Below are positions 43,821 to 52,265 of a stretch of 64,000 nt of DNA, piece after piece. The stretch spans positions 347,118 to 411,117 of the forward strand of contig JAUVNS010000001.1 of the NCBI GenBank assembly GCA_030599585.1, written 5' to 3'. Source of the stretch: Promethearchaeota archaeon. GTDB lineage: Archaea > Asgardarchaeota > Lokiarchaeia > Sigyniarchaeales > SOKP01. Each line of letters opens with the position of its first letter. Position 1 is the first letter of the stretch. The translations under genes and the position numbers were made by a program. The notes below the pieces were generated by a model. That model was not told the origin of the DNA. It did not search any database and saw only the letters and a list, made by a program, of their open reading frames with translations.

Positions 43821-44051
43821 ATGAGAACGAATATAATAATTGATGATGCTCAAAAAAGCAAATGGTGGGAAATTAAGCGGGAAGCTGCTAATTTGAATAT
43901 GAAAATTGGTGACTATCTAATATTCTGTCATGAATTTAGAAAGAAAAACAAAGAAAAAGAGGTGTTATTAAAGATCTTAGAGACACCATTGTCAGGAGGG
44001 GAAAGTGGTATTGATACAATCAAAGCGAGTAAAAGCATGTGGAAAATATGA
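43821..44051 (+). CDS. VapB-like antitoxin
   Basis: 76 residues. The N-terminus MRTNIIIDDAQKSKWWEIKREAANLNMKIGDYLIF has the short strand plus two helices of a ribbon-helix-helix DNA-binding domain. The C-terminal part (LSGGESGIDTIKASKSMWKI) is the probable toxin-neutralising tail. Its stop overlaps the PIN-domain gene. An inverted repeat lies directly before the ATG. Confidence 0.7.
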   Translation: MRTNIIIDDAQKSKWWEIKREAANLNMKIGDYLIFCHEFRKKNKEKEVLLKILETPLSGGESGIDTIKASKSMWKI

Positions 44052-44470
44052 GAGGAATAGACTCAAATATAATAGTTTACGCTTTAAATAGTGACTTACA
44101 CGAGCATAAACCATGTAAGGAGTTGTTTGAAAGGATAGCAGATGCGAAAGAATTCGCGGGAATTCCAAGTATAGTATTCATGGAAAGTTACCATGCTCTG
44201 GTGTATAAATTTAAGTTTTTATCTTCTGAAGTTAAGCATCGTCTTAGTGCAATTTTAGATTCAGAGAATGTAATTATTTATAACATATCTACTTCAACAA
44301 TATTATATGCTTTTGAAATTGCTAGTCAATATAAAATGGGGGGACGAGATTCTTTGATCGCTGCCAGTTTGTTAGAAAATGGTGTTAAGGAGATTTATTC
44401 ACACGATGCAGATTTTGACAAAATTAATGAAATTACCAGAGTAGATCCTATAAATAAAACCTCGTCCTAG
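44048..44470 (+). CDS. VapC-like PIN-domain toxin
   Basis: About 140 residues. The acidic PIN residues are visible: GIDSNIIVYAL (first Asp), VFMESYHAL (Glu), GGRDSLIAASLL (Asp) and SHDADFDKI (Asp). The track starts at GTG 44039, but the ATG at 44048 overlaps the antitoxin stop as ATGA, so I prefer it. PIN toxins cleave tRNA, rRNA or mRNA. With the antitoxin it forms a complete VapBC module, inserted between the DsrE-like and VWA genes on the opposite strand. Confidence 0.82.
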   Translation: MRGIDSNIIVYALNSDLHEHKPCKELFERIADAKEFAGIPSIVFMESYHALVYKFKFLSSEVKHRLSAILDSENVIIYNISTSTILYAFEIASQYKMGGRDSLIAASLLENGVKEIYSHDADFDKINEITRVDPINKTSS

Positions 44471-44522
44471 CTGTTTAAAACTTAATCTTTGAACACATAT
44501 TGATATTAAAATGTGATAGATG

Positions 44523-44891
44523 TTAAAACCACATAGTAGCGTCGGCTTCTAACACCAAATCGTTCAATGTTGCTGCCCCAACAATTTTCAATCCTGGAAT
44601 TAACTCAACAGATTCCCAACCTAACATTCTTTTCGAAGCTTCGCAAACAAAAATTTCGATACCATCCGCAAGTGTTTTATCAATCATTTCCTTGAGCGTT
44701 GGGAAGTTTCCCGCTTTAATCTCCTCTGCTACACCAGGTTTTAGGATCCTTAATCCTTGACCTAAATAGTAAACAAGTGCTTTAACATCCATTGCTTTAG
44801 CAGTCTGTGCTAATACAAGTGGTGAATACTGGCGTTCAGGATCATCACTAGTTTGCACATAAAGAATATATTTTTCTTTTTCGCTTATAAT
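44523..44891 (-). CDS. DsrE/F-like protein, probable AUU or AUA start
   Basis: The track starts at GTG 44858, which would cut off the first strand of the DsrE fold. The frame runs upstream as EKEKYILYVQTSDDPERQYSPLVLAQTAKAMDVKALVYYLG, a typical DsrE N-terminus. It is preceded by GAGGTGAGGAATTATAAGC: a strong ribosome-binding site followed by ATT (44889-44891) or ATA. The in-frame ATG further up is cut off by TGA two codons later. The protein is 122 residues, with one Cys (FVCEAS) and no DsrE-type Cys cluster. Possible role in sulfur relay. Confidence 0.7.
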   Translation of the reverse strand: MISEKEKYILYVQTSDDPERQYSPLVLAQTAKAMDVKALVYYLGQGLRILKPGVAEEIKAGNFPTLKEMIDKTLADGIEIFVCEASKRMLGWESVELIPGLKIVGAATLNDLVLEADATMWF

Positions 44892-45098
44892 TCCTCACCT
44901 CATTTTTAAAATATAATACAAATTGATAGTGTTTTTAATGTAAAGTAGCTCATTGCATAGAGAAAATCTAAACCTAATAAATCTCCTCTTTATAATTTAA
45001 AAAATAAATGGGGATTGTAAAAATAAATTGCAAGAAAATTCTCGCCAGTTCTTTAAACTAAGATAAAGAGTTGAGAGACTGGTTAAATAAAAACGATC

Positions 45099-45953
45099 TT
45101 AGGTTGGAAATTTAATTTTTTCTAAGGCAACCTCTATGTCTTTTTCCTTTTTAAGGAGTACACCTAGAAATGGTATGTTTCCTTTAAGTTCGTCTAAACT
45201 TATTCCACTTTTTAATAAAACACCGATCCAATCAAGAAGTTCTGATGTCGATGGCATTTTTCTCAGTTTAGTGATAGCTCTAAGTGCGTAGAAATGTTTA
45301 AGGCATTGATCCAATAGATTTTGCTTCAAATTAGGATAGTGAAGATTACAAATTTCTGTCATAAATTCCTTAGATGGGAATTCTATCCAATGAAATACAC
45401 ATCTTCGTAGGAAGGCATCAGGTAATTCTTTTTCGTTGTTTGAAGTAATAATTACAATTGGTCGCGTTTTAGCTTTTATAAACTCTTTTGTTTCTTTAAC
45501 ATAGAATTCCATAACATCCAATTCTTGTAAAAGGTCGTTAGGAAATTCAATATCCGCTTTATCTATTTCATCAATTAATAAAACAACTTGTTCTTCAGAA
45601 TCAAATGCTTCCCCAAGAGGTCCGAAAGAAATGTAATCTTTTACAGTGTCCACATTGCGATCGTCGCTTCCAAATCGACTATCGTTTAGTCTCTGAACTG
45701 TATCATACATATATGCGCCATCTATCGCTTCTGTTGTGCTCTTTACATTCCATATTATTAATTTTTTCCCCAAAGATTCAGCTATAGCATGAGATAACAG
45801 AGTTTTTCCCGTGCCAGGCTCCCCTTTTACCAATAAAGGGCGTGCTAAGGCAATAGAAACATTTACGATATTTCTCAGTTGAGGATCAGCGATATATTTG
45901 ATCCTTTCGGTATTAATATCTCCTTTAAACTGATTAAATCCATCATTAACCAT
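45099..45953 (-). CDS. MoxR-family AAA ATPase
   Basis: 284 residues. Walker A is LLVKGEPGTGKTLLSHAIAESLG and Walker B VVLLIDEIDKADIEFPNDLLQELD. Sensor 1 is VIITSNNEKELPDAFLRRCVFHWIEF with an arginine-finger RRC. The helical lid has ITKLRKMPSTSELLDWIGVL. MoxR ATPases work as chaperones with VWA proteins to mature metalloenzymes; the matching VWA gene is at 42.2-43.6 kb on the same strand, separated by a DsrE-like gene and by VapBC on the other strand. Confidence 0.9.
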   Translation of the reverse strand: MVNDGFNQFKGDINTERIKYIADPQLRNIVNVSIALARPLLVKGEPGTGKTLLSHAIAESLGKKLIIWNVKSTTEAIDGAYMYDTVQRLNDSRFGSDDRNVDTVKDYISFGPLGEAFDSEEQVVLLIDEIDKADIEFPNDLLQELDVMEFYVKETKEFIKAKTRPIVIITSNNEKELPDAFLRRCVFHWIEFPSKEFMTEICNLHYPNLKQNLLDQCLKHFYALRAITKLRKMPSTSELLDWIGVLLKSGISLDELKGNIPFLGVLLKKEKDIEVALEKIKFPT

Positions 45954-46031
45954 AATTAATTGAAATAAGACTAAAATTAAATAATTTTGGATATTTCCAA
46001 ATTACTAATAAAAACTTAATTTTCCGGAACA

Positions 46032-47465
46032 CTAAGTAAAGTCTAAATCCTTTCTATGTCTTAGTTGACTGATGTTATTTTGCACATAAATAGATTCTAA
46101 ATTAGGTAGGACATCTTTATTCAATTTTTCTATTCTTTCCATGAGGTTCCTTCTTTGCTTGTATATCTCATTGCTAATAACTGTCTTTGGGTTTATGACA
46201 CTGTATGATCCATTAGTAGAGGTAATCCATTCTCGTTGAATTAGGCTATTAAGAGCACTTTTTACTAGATTTTTATCACTTTTCATGACCTCAGTTAATA
46301 TGGATTCACTTGCTTGCCCTAACGACATTAAAGTTGTGTAAGTTCTTATTTCAGAAGCAGATACATCTAATAATCCCATTGAGTCTAAAGTCTCTTTTTT
46401 GGGTAAGGTTATTTTTGTTTTCTTTCTAAAGGCATTTTTCTCAATTTTAAGATGATCGACATTATTGGAAGCAAAAATTTTATTTGCTTCAATTGCTTCA
46501 TTGAAGACTTTTACGCCAATATCTGTGCGCAGAATTACACTATTCCAATCATTACTATAGGTCCCTGCGCTTCCAACAGATATGTCAGCAAGTTCAGCAC
46601 TAAAATCTTTACAAAACTGACAGCTACTCCACTTGAATTGTTTCGTTTTTCCTATTGAAACTTGTTTAACTGACCCATCCTTCTTATATACATAGAACTG
46701 CCCTTTTGAAACATCGAATTTCTTTATAGTATTTAATGGTATTCCAAGTTCTCCTTGAACGAAGGTTTTCATTAGATCGTAAGTATAATTTGAGAAACAA
46801 TAAAGGCCTATAATTAATTTGAACTTTCCATAAACTTCTGAAAGAGGGGATGATAATTGCAATTTTCTCACTGCGTGGATTTGGCAAGGGACACCAACGA
46901 ATGCTAATTTTTCTAGTTTGAACTCCCTAATTGCTTCTCTGTAAGTAATTAATGTTGGTGAAATTGTATATTTGGAACCAACGCAAGATAATATTTCATC
47001 AGGAGTTCTCGCTATTACTGGTTTTGGAAACCATTTATCATCCTTATCTGTAAGTAAAACACCATCTATTAAACCTGATTCAAGAGCGTGAATTAATAGT
47101 GAAGAAACTACGCCTCCATTCTGAGCTCCCCTCAATACAGTTTCGTCGTTACTTTTTGCTGCTATTAATTTTTGATAGTGCCCTATTGAATAACTTTTAT
47201 TCGCATCACCATTGAACAATTCTTTTTCAAACATTTCTGTAGGAAAGTATGTTCTTGGACAATACCTAAAACAAGTGGAACATTCCGGATCATATTCTAA
47301 TAACTTTGGTTCCTTTTCGTTCATCCCAATTCGCGGACATAACGAGATACAAGACCCACAAAATACGCAGTTTTCTTTATCAATGACTAAGTCGCTTAAA
47401 TCTTGAAATCCTATATCAATATCGTTAGTTTGTAAGTAATTTTTTACTTCATTTTTCATTTCCAT
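46032..47465 (-). CDS. FrhB-like oxidoreductase fused to C-terminal winged helix
   Basis: 477 residues. The N-terminal CVFCGSCISLCP and CSTCFRYCP form ferredoxin motifs (residues about 33-70). The FrhB core is GAQNGGVVSSLLIHALESGLIDGVLL, KLAFVGVPCQIHAVRKLQ and CQFCKDFSAELADISVG. From about residue 362 it continues with GLLDVSASEIRTYTTLMSLG and KSALNSLIQREWITSTNGSYSVI, a TrmB-like winged helix, then a helical tail. The extra domain is about 110 residues. A redox-sensing regulator or a partner-docking domain are both possible. Confidence 0.82.
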   Translation of the reverse strand: MEMKNEVKNYLQTNDIDIGFQDLSDLVIDKENCVFCGSCISLCPRIGMNEKEPKLLEYDPECSTCFRYCPRTYFPTEMFEKELFNGDANKSYSIGHYQKLIAAKSNDETVLRGAQNGGVVSSLLIHALESGLIDGVLLTDKDDKWFPKPVIARTPDEILSCVGSKYTISPTLITYREAIREFKLEKLAFVGVPCQIHAVRKLQLSSPLSEVYGKFKLIIGLYCFSNYTYDLMKTFVQGELGIPLNTIKKFDVSKGQFYVYKKDGSVKQVSIGKTKQFKWSSCQFCKDFSAELADISVGSAGTYSNDWNSVILRTDIGVKVFNEAIEANKIFASNNVDHLKIEKNAFRKKTKITLPKKETLDSMGLLDVSASEIRTYTTLMSLGQASESILTEVMKSDKNLVKSALNSLIQREWITSTNGSYSVINPKTVISNEIYKQRRNLMERIEKLNKDVLPNLESIYVQNNISQLRHRKDLDFT

Positions 47466-47869
47466 TTTAATTTTCTCCGTTTCTATTTTTCGTGATTTTC
47501 AATCTACTCAAGCTTCAAGCGCAACGAACCCGACAACGACCTTTTCAAAAAATATAATTTTTCAAGCAAACAAAACCGCGAAAAAGTATACAAAAAGATC
47601 AAGCGGATTTGCTTCGCTTATCTAATTAATACTGCTAAGATAATAATAATTATAGGTATAAATAACCTAGACAATCTTCTTGTAGCAGTATAACTTGAGA
47701 TCATTGTTATAACAATATATTAAATTAGCCTATTTAAACTTTTTCCCGATATTTCAAAATATTATAGAATTTACGGATAAATCTTTATTTTATAGATATT
47801 CACTTTAACCACCCTATTTTTTAATTCGGAAAATTTTAAAAGCGGGGTTTCTCTTCTAAACCTTGATTT
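47466..47869. other. Intergenic region with odd composition and hairpins
   Basis: 404 bp between divergent genes. The first 150 bp are richer in G+C than the surroundings (GCGCAACGAACCCGACAACG) and contain AAGCG/CGCTT repeats. The rest holds a long inverted repeat (listed) and an A/T-rich promoter stretch. No tRNA or ORF is convincing. Confidence 0.4.
47631..47689. repeat. Nested inverted repeat, possible structured RNA
   Basis: ACTGCTA (47631) pairs with TAGCAGT (47683). Inside, AAGAT pairs with ATCTT and AGGT pairs with ACCT around ATAAATA. The 59-base element could be a structured RNA or a cruciform operator between divergent genes. Confidence 0.4.
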
Positions 47870-48493
47870 ATGAGAGAAAAAAAGTTAAAAGTAACAGTTT
47901 TTTCGGATTACATCTGTCCTTTTTGCTACATCGGATTTTATCGCGTGGAGCAGCTTAGTAAAAATTACGATCTCGAGGTTGAGTGGAGACCATTTGAAAT
48001 TCATCCTGAAACACCAAAAGAGGGTAGGGATCTGAATAATTTACCCTATCCTAAAGAGTATTTAGATATGATGAAAGCAAATATAAAAAAACTTGCTGAT
48101 GATGTCGGAATATCATTAAACCTCTCAGAAAAGCTTCCAAACTCACGGTTAGCATTATATATATCGGAATTCGCTAGGAAGAAAGGTAAGTTTGACGATT
48201 TTCACAAGTTAGTTTTCGATTCTTATTGGAAGGATGGAAAAGATATTGGTGATCAGGCTTTGTTATTAGGTTTAGCAGAGAAAGTTGGTTTAAACAAGAA
48301 CGATCTACTTGAATACGTCAACAGCGAAGAGCCAAAATCCGAGTTAACAAAATCTCTTAAAGATTTAAGACAGTACGGAATAAATGGTGTACCAACATTC
48401 ATAATTGGAGACAAAATCGTAGTAGGCGCTCAACCCTACGATGTTTTTGAGAAAGTAATAGAAAACGCCCTACAAAATAAAGCGGTTATATAA
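47870..48493 (+). CDS. DsbA/FrnE-family thiol oxidoreductase
   Basis: 207 residues. VFSDYICPFCYIGFYRVEQL near residue 10 carries the CPFC active site. EWRPFEIHPETPKEG is the FrnE-type second block. The C-terminal GVPTFIIGDKIVVGAQPYDVFEKVIEN has the cis-Pro (GVPT) of the thioredoxin fold. There is no signal peptide, so it acts in the cytoplasm as in the FrnE group, possibly in oxidative stress or cofactor thiol chemistry. Monocistronic. Confidence 0.9.
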   Translation: MREKKLKVTVFSDYICPFCYIGFYRVEQLSKNYDLEVEWRPFEIHPETPKEGRDLNNLPYPKEYLDMMKANIKKLADDVGISLNLSEKLPNSRLALYISEFARKKGKFDDFHKLVFDSYWKDGKDIGDQALLLGLAEKVGLNKNDLLEYVNSEEPKSELTKSLKDLRQYGINGVPTFIIGDKIVVGAQPYDVFEKVIENALQNKAVI

Positions 48494-48563
48494 TATAATA
48501 AAATATTTTTAAACGCTCAGAATATAATTTTACTTATACTATTATAAAAAGGATGTTTTAAGA

Positions 48564-48944
48564 TTGGACAAAAAAAATTTATGGTTAATTCTTGGTGCTT
48601 TTAACGCTGCCTTTGCAGTTCTAGCGGGAGCTTACGGCGCGCATCTAATTGATGTGGGTCACCCTGATTCTGCGATTCTTTTAACTTTTCAAAAAGCTGT
48701 GCGATATCAAATGTATCACGCTTTTGCTTTAATAATCGTAGCACTTTTAGCAAACACCATTAAACTAAAAATGGTAGATATCTCTGGATGGTTATTTTTA
48801 TCAGGTATCATCCTCTTTAGTGGGAGTCTTTATTTCATAGTCTTTACGGGGATTCAATGGATCGAATTTTTAGCCCCTATTGGTGGTTTTGCTTTCACTT
48901 TCGGTTGGTTGGGCTTGATGTACGTCGGATTTAAGAACAAGTAA
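48564..48944 (+). CDS. DUF423-family small membrane protein
   Basis: 126 residues, start TTG after ribosome-binding site AGGATG. LWLILGAFNAAFAVLAGAYGAHLI, then FQKAVRYQMYHAFALIIVALL and ISGWLFLSGIILFSGSLYFIVFTG, match DUF423 (YgdD-like) membrane proteins with four helices. The conserved GAHGL-like and YQMYHA motifs are visible. Function unknown. Confidence 0.85.
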   Translation: MDKKNLWLILGAFNAAFAVLAGAYGAHLIDVGHPDSAILLTFQKAVRYQMYHAFALIIVALLANTIKLKMVDISGWLFLSGIILFSGSLYFIVFTGIQWIEFLAPIGGFAFTFGWLGLMYVGFKNK

Positions 48945-49025
48945 TATCTTAACATGAAGAATTATTTTAATTTCCTTTATTTTTTTATTATAATATTAAC
49001 GTAATCATAGCAAGATAAGTTTATT

Positions 49026-49976
49026 ATGGATTTATTCACTCATTTGGTTGTTGGAGCCCTTATGTACTTACTTTTTATGAGGGATGTCACGCTTGATTTT
49101 TTGTTTATAGCCATTTTTTTCTCAGTATTACCTGATTTGGACATATTCTTGATGCCTTTAAAAAAAATTTTTAAGTCAAATTATTTTGAACATCGAGGAG
49201 GATCTCATTCATATATTATTGGTATTATTGTAGCAAGTATATTTGGCCTACTTTTCTTTATTTTAAGACAAAGACCATTCTTTATTGTTTGGATTATTGG
49301 ATCTTTATTTTATGGTTTGCATGTGTCAATGGACCTTCTTACTACTACTAGAATTCCGTATTTGTTTCCAATCTCTAGAAAAGAGCGTAGTTTTCACGTC
49401 GAAAAAGCGGGAAGTTTTTTCACGATGGTGAACTCTTTTATTTTTCTTATAACTTCTATGTTCATATCTGTTTTTTCTGCAAATATAATTGCCCTTAGGT
49501 TTTTCATTGATTTTTACACAATCTTTTTTCTTATTTATTATTTCTACCGAATAAGTTCCAAATTATGGTTTTCTTCAAAGCTTAATAAAAATCAGAAGTA
49601 TTTCCCTGGAGTCCTACCTTTCTTTTTCGTTATTTTTGAGAGGGAGCTTGTAGAGAATATTTTATCTTTAAGCTTAGTAAGAAAATCGCACTTTTCGAAA
49701 AATCAAGAGATTTTTAACTCTAAAACGATCTTGACAGATGAGGAAATGATTTTTTTCGAACAGGGGATGGCACTCTGTAATAAATATTATTATTTTGCAA
49801 AATGGACCGCTGTTCCAATATTTATTAGGAAGGAAGGCATTTTCGCAATTAGATTTTTCTTTATTGAAACTATGATGCGAAAAAGAACTATGTTTATTCA
49901 ATATGACTTTGATATTTTTACTCGACAAATGATTAGTGTTAATCGAACTTCAGGTCACAAAAAATTAGTCATTTAG
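49026..49976 (+). CDS. DUF457/YdjM-like membrane metal-dependent hydrolase
   Basis: 316 residues. MDLFTHLVVGALMYLLF and FSVLPDLDIFLMPL give the first metal-site motifs. FEHRGGSHSYIIGIIVA is the HRGxxHS motif, and GLHVSMDLLTTT the late HxxxDxxT motif. Four or five helices follow, with a cytosolic C-terminus. DUF457 proteins are membrane hydrolases of unclear substrate (the bacterial YdjM is in the LexA regulon). It is longer than most members by a 110-residue tail. Confidence 0.82.
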   Translation: MDLFTHLVVGALMYLLFMRDVTLDFLFIAIFFSVLPDLDIFLMPLKKIFKSNYFEHRGGSHSYIIGIIVASIFGLLFFILRQRPFFIVWIIGSLFYGLHVSMDLLTTTRIPYLFPISRKERSFHVEKAGSFFTMVNSFIFLITSMFISVFSANIIALRFFIDFYTIFFLIYYFYRISSKLWFSSKLNKNQKYFPGVLPFFFVIFERELVENILSLSLVRKSHFSKNQEIFNSKTILTDEEMIFFEQGMALCNKYYYFAKWTAVPIFIRKEGIFAIRFFFIETMMRKRTMFIQYDFDIFTRQMISVNRTSGHKKLVI

Positions 49977-50084
49977 TCAATAATTGCATACATTGAAAAC
50001 TACTAAACTCTAAGGTTTTGTTAATCCATCTGTAATACATTGATAACCAAAGAGTATAATAATTTCCATGTCTAAATTATTAAT

Positions 50085-50591
50085 GTGAAAAGGAAATCAA
50101 TTTTTTTAGTTATAGCAATATTTGTATTTTTGTGTTCTGAATTCATCCAGTATGTTTATGGAAATCCTGTTGCGTGGGATCTCCCTGAAAATCCCTTTTT
50201 TACTGTCCCCATATTAATTCTCATGTTTTTCGTAGGATCACGGATAGAGTACGCTTATTTTAATTCAAAAATTTTTAAACATTATAGATTTAACCCTCAA
50301 ATGTCAAAAAGCCATTATATTTTATTTTTAAAAATCAATCTTGTGACCTTTCCACTAACCCAAATCCTGGCTTATTTTTTCTATATGTATTTCATACTAT
50401 TCTTTTGGTTTTACGTGTTTCTCATAGAGATTGGAGTTGTTATCATTGAATCGTACCTTTTAAAAATTGAATTAAAAAGAATAGTTGTTGTAGAATTAAC
50501 TCCAAAATTTGTGATTAGAAATACAATTTCTGCGAATCTTATCTCTTTTCTCGTTGGATTCTTAGCTTATTTGCCTGTAGTTATTTTTTAA
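50085..50591 (+). CDS. Integral membrane protein of unknown function
   Basis: 168 residues, start GTG. About five hydrophobic segments (IFLVIAIFVFLCSEFIQYVYG, TVPILILMFFVGSRIEYAYF, INLVTFPLTQILAYFFYMYF, FYVFLIEIGVVIIESYLL, ISANLISFLVGFLAYLPVVIF) with short polar loops. Not recognised; the region around has several other membrane or surface proteins. Confidence 0.55.
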   Translation: MKRKSIFLVIAIFVFLCSEFIQYVYGNPVAWDLPENPFFTVPILILMFFVGSRIEYAYFNSKIFKHYRFNPQMSKSHYILFLKINLVTFPLTQILAYFFYMYFILFFWFYVFLIEIGVVIIESYLLKIELKRIVVVELTPKFVIRNTISANLISFLVGFLAYLPVVIF

Positions 50592-50596
50592 ACAAA

Positions 50597-51991
50597 TTAA
50601 CCAATTCTTTTCTTATTACTTTTTAATATCGATATTAATGCTATTGGAGAAATAACACAAGCTAAACCTACAACGCTGAAGAGAAAGTAATCCTTTATGT
50701 TCAAAATCTCTCGGGGATCGGGTGGAAAACCTCCATCTACGGGATTCTTGACTAAAACACTGTATTCATTCATGTCACTCCATATTGTTTTGTACTCGCA
50801 GGTACAGATAAAATATATATTATTATCTAAATCAATATTCAGATACCCTGGTCTTTCATCAAAGGGACCGCCCCAAATAATTCTAGAAAGAAATTCACCA
50901 ATACTATTAATTTTAACCAAATTAATGTTTCCTAATCCATTATTTTGGATGATGTAAACATTGCCGTGTAAATCCTTAGTTAGAAATACCTGAAAAGGGT
51001 AAGAGAAACTTACATAATCGGTTAGCGAAAAATTCCATTTTTGATCAAGATTTAAATCATAACATGAAACTAACAAAGCACGGCTATTATACACTAATAA
51101 ATCATTCAAATACCATATATATCCATCATTATATTCGAAATTATCTATTAATATTTCCTTGATTTGGTCCCCTGTACTATTTAGTTTAAGAATAAATGCT
51201 GTCGTATAATTCTTACCCCCCATAACATACAAATTATCGTTCGAATCAGTTATAAATTTTGGAAAAGGATAATCTATACGTATTTGCCATAATATGGTCC
51301 CTGAAGCATTAATTTTAGCTATATACCATACAGAATTTTTCTTATAATCGAGGTAAATGTTATTTCCAGAGTCTTTGACGATATAAAGGGGTCTAAAATA
51401 TAAATCGATATCAAATGAGGTGTCCCATAAAAACTCCCCAGTATCATTAAATTTCATTATAACCAATTTCCTAGGATCCTTACTTGCTCCGACAACTAGA
51501 AGAGAATTATTTTCACTTAAAACGCAAGAAATATCATATAACTCTAGACTAATTTGTTTTGAAAATAGAAGGGCTCCCGATGAATTTAATTTTATTAATG
51601 AAAAAATATGTGAATAATAGAAATCATTCAAAATAATCAAATTATTTTCGTCGTCAAAGAAATAAGAGATTCGGGTTCTACCACTTAATTTTAAGGAAAA
51701 TTCCCACTCTTTCTCTCCCGATGTATTAAAATTCGATACATATAAGTATTCTTTGGTGTTATCCTCTACTCTCAGGCTTCCGATAGTATATAAAGAACCA
51801 TTAACTAATTCAAAATAAAAGTAGTTTAAATCTCCTTCTTTTACGATTTTTGACCAAGAATCCGAATTTGATGAACCTAACGGGTAATTTTGATGAGACA
51901 TTTCAAAATTTTGAAGAACATTTTCTGTAAAAGATATTAAACTGCTTATTATTATGAATATAACGAGACTTATCCAAGAGATTTTTTTCAT
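50597..51991 (-). CDS. Secreted beta-propeller-type surface protein with membrane anchor
   Basis: 464 residues. N-terminal signal segment ISWISLVIFIIISSLISFTENV, then repeated units of the form SGxxLWxxxIxxxxxxFxxxDSxNNLYxxG (for example TGEFLWDTSFDIDLYF, IVKDSGNNIYLDY, ITDSNDNLYVMG), as in SBBP/NHL-like propellers. The C-terminal helix YFLFSVVGLACVISPIALISIL is followed by a short basic tail, so it is anchored and faces outward. Probably an envelope or adhesion protein. Confidence 0.75.
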   Translation of the reverse strand: MKKISWISLVIFIIISSLISFTENVLQNFEMSHQNYPLGSSNSDSWSKIVKEGDLNYFYFELVNGSLYTIGSLRVEDNTKEYLYVSNFNTSGEKEWEFSLKLSGRTRISYFFDDENNLIILNDFYYSHIFSLIKLNSSGALLFSKQISLELYDISCVLSENNSLLVVGASKDPRKLVIMKFNDTGEFLWDTSFDIDLYFRPLYIVKDSGNNIYLDYKKNSVWYIAKINASGTILWQIRIDYPFPKFITDSNDNLYVMGGKNYTTAFILKLNSTGDQIKEILIDNFEYNDGYIWYLNDLLVYNSRALLVSCYDLNLDQKWNFSLTDYVSFSYPFQVFLTKDLHGNVYIIQNNGLGNINLVKINSIGEFLSRIIWGGPFDERPGYLNIDLDNNIYFICTCEYKTIWSDMNEYSVLVKNPVDGGFPPDPREILNIKDYFLFSVVGLACVISPIALISILKSNKKRIG

Positions 51992-52265
51992 GAGATAGAT
52001 ATCTGCATTTTAGTCAATATTACTAATTTAATTTGTAACCATAAAATACTATCTGATGATCAGGAAAGAGGATAAAATTTTGTTGGTTGGTGATTTCCAT
52101 GTAAGTTAACTTCAAATTTTGAATAAACCAAAGTAAAATTTTAAATTTACTGCAACTTAAAACTTACAAGCTATATTTCAGATTAATAAAATTAATTGAT
52201 AAATTTCATATTGCCTCATAATTAATTTAATCTTAATATCAAATGTATTTAAATTATTTAAGGAC

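Noticed and set aside
47500-47620. Possible tRNA gene (GGGTTCG on the minus strand)
   Set aside because: The loop reads TTCGT instead of TTCRA, and no cloverleaf can be built around it.
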